Part shown: positions 12,494 through 12,996 of the stretch, piece after piece
Position numbering within the stretch: the stretch's first letter is position 1
How the letters are laid out: every line of letters starts with the position of its first letter
Program-made: the position numbers and the translations under genes
The notes under the pieces: model-generated
What the model saw: the letters and a program-made list of their open reading frames with translations, nothing else
Databases searched by the model: none
Told to the model about the DNA's origin: nothing
Source of the DNA: JBKPRX01 sp046734795
GTDB taxonomy: Bacteria > Actinomycetota > Thermoleophilia > Gaiellales > Gaiellaceae
Direction: 5' to 3'
Length of the DNA stretch: 12,996 nucleotides
Assembly (NCBI GenBank): GCA_046734795.1
Contig: JBKPRX010000018.1
Span: 1 to 12,996 of the forward strand

Positions 12494-12996
12494 TTGACGC
12501 AGAACCAGCTCCAAGAATTGCTCGAGACAGATCAGGCCCGTGCGTTCGTAACGGGTGCCGAAGAGCGCGGCTTCGTCGAGCCCGCCGAGCTCGAAGCGTT
12601 TGCGCTCGAGCACGAATTGAACGACGAGGACGTCGACGAGCTGACGCGCGAGCTCGAGCGCATCGGTCTCGAAATCGGCGAGCCTGCCGCAGCGGAAGCA
12701 GAGAAGGCACCGGCACCGGTTCAAGAGCCCGTGCTATCCGGCGCCGCCGACAGCCTTCAGCTCTTCCTCGCAGACGTCGGTCGCCACAAGCTTTTGACCG
12801 CAGCCGAGGAAGTTGCGCTTGCGAAGCAGATCGAGCGCGGCGACCCCGTATCGAAGCGTCGCATGATCGAGTCGAACCTGCGACTCGTCGTCTCGATCGC
12901 GAAGGGCTATCGCGGCCTTGGCGTCCCGTTCCTCGACCTGATCCAAGAAGGAACGCTCGGTCTCAACCGCGCGGTCGAGAAGTTCGATTGGCGGCG
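12494..12996 (+). CDS. rpoD: RNA polymerase sigma-70 factor, N-terminal part (runs off window)
   Basis: 167 codons of a primary-type sigma factor. Residues about 3-62 (QLQELLETDQARAF, FVEPAELEAFALEHEL, DVDELTRELERIGLEI) form a sigma region 1.1 domain, which is found in group 1 housekeeping sigmas. A short acidic/Pro linker leads to region 1.2 (DSLQLFLADVGRHKLLTAAE, 86-105). Regions 2.1-2.2 begin at about 120, with NLRLVVSIAKGYRGLGVPFL and DLIQEGTLGLNRAVEKFDW, the core-RNA-polymerase-binding helix. The only start codon in frame is TTG 12494; the frame upstream reaches a TGA at 12422 without ATG or GTG. The TTG overlaps the stop of the small leader frame as TTGA, and the upstream AGGACTGAAGAGAG is a poor ribosome site. 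Actinobacteria of this type can carry several RpoD paralogues, so it may not be the sole primary sigma. Confidence 0.93.
   Translation, partial: MTQNQLQELLETDQARAFVTGAEERGFVEPAELEAFALEHELNDEDVDELTRELERIGLEIGEPAAAEAEKAPAPVQEPVLSGAADSLQLFLADVGRHKLLTAAEEVALAKQIERGDPVSKRRMIESNLRLVVSIAKGYRGLGVPFLDLIQEGTLGLNRAVEKFDWR

Noticed and set aside
12285..12497. Small plus-strand frame (70 aa) before rpoD as a real protein gene
   Set aside because: Third-position GC near 50 percent and rare codons, unlike all neighbours; kept only as part of the leader description.

Overview
The window is about 13 kb of GC-rich bacterial chromosome with densely packed genes. The gene content fits a high-GC actinomycete, most plausibly class Thermoleophilia (Gaiellales/Solirubrobacterales type). 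The reasons are a type-A RNase P RNA, a topoisomerase I with a C-terminal repeat tail and no zinc fingers, a DUF6457-type small protein, many GTG/TTG starts and several apparently leaderless genes. The class assignment is inference. I see no insertion sequence, prophage, CRISPR array, tRNA or rRNA. This is a housekeeping and accessory-metabolism region, not an obvious island.

Layout. Bases 1-98 hold the 3' end of rnpB and a clean intrinsic terminator. A short minus-strand membrane-protein gene (54-395) converges on it and seems to have lost its N-terminal frame. Next comes a minus-strand pair: a secreted, Thr/Val/Pro-rich, membrane-anchored protein (1427-2608), coupled by ATGA to a J-domain protein with a C-terminal membrane anchor (675-1430). 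A plus-strand gene for a small Pro-rich protein with a C-terminal membrane segment (2701-3258) diverges from that pair. It converges on a minus-strand gene (3263-4738) for an exported cytochrome c / copper type II monooxygenase (PHM/DBH-like) fusion. Directly upstream of that gene is a polytopic NarL-type sensor histidine kinase (4775-6157). Its likely LuxR/NarL-type response regulator (6203-6850) is divergent, and a perfect 8-bp inverted repeat lies between the two starts.

Bases 7013-9554 are a tight minus-strand operon in transcription order PlsC-type acyltransferase, stand-alone 5'-3' exonuclease, DUF6457 protein and HDAC-superfamily deacetylase. The genes overlap or nearly touch, and the last has no conventional start codon. 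topA (9639-12233) diverges from this operon. After a leader of about 260 bp of non-coding composition, the sigma-70 factor gene rpoD starts at a TTG (12494) and runs off the window.

Most of this is recognisable biology. The observations I rate highest are: (1) the cytochrome c-PHM fusion beside a two-component system with a palindromic intergenic site; (2) the translationally coupled tail-anchored J-protein and secreted partner; (3) five transcription-unit heads with a -10-like hexamer exactly 6 bases before the start codon, suggesting leaderless transcription; (4) the HDAC-family gene without ATG/GTG/TTG; (5) the structured rpoD leader. I found no convincing wholly new multi-gene system, and all functions are read from motifs without database searches.
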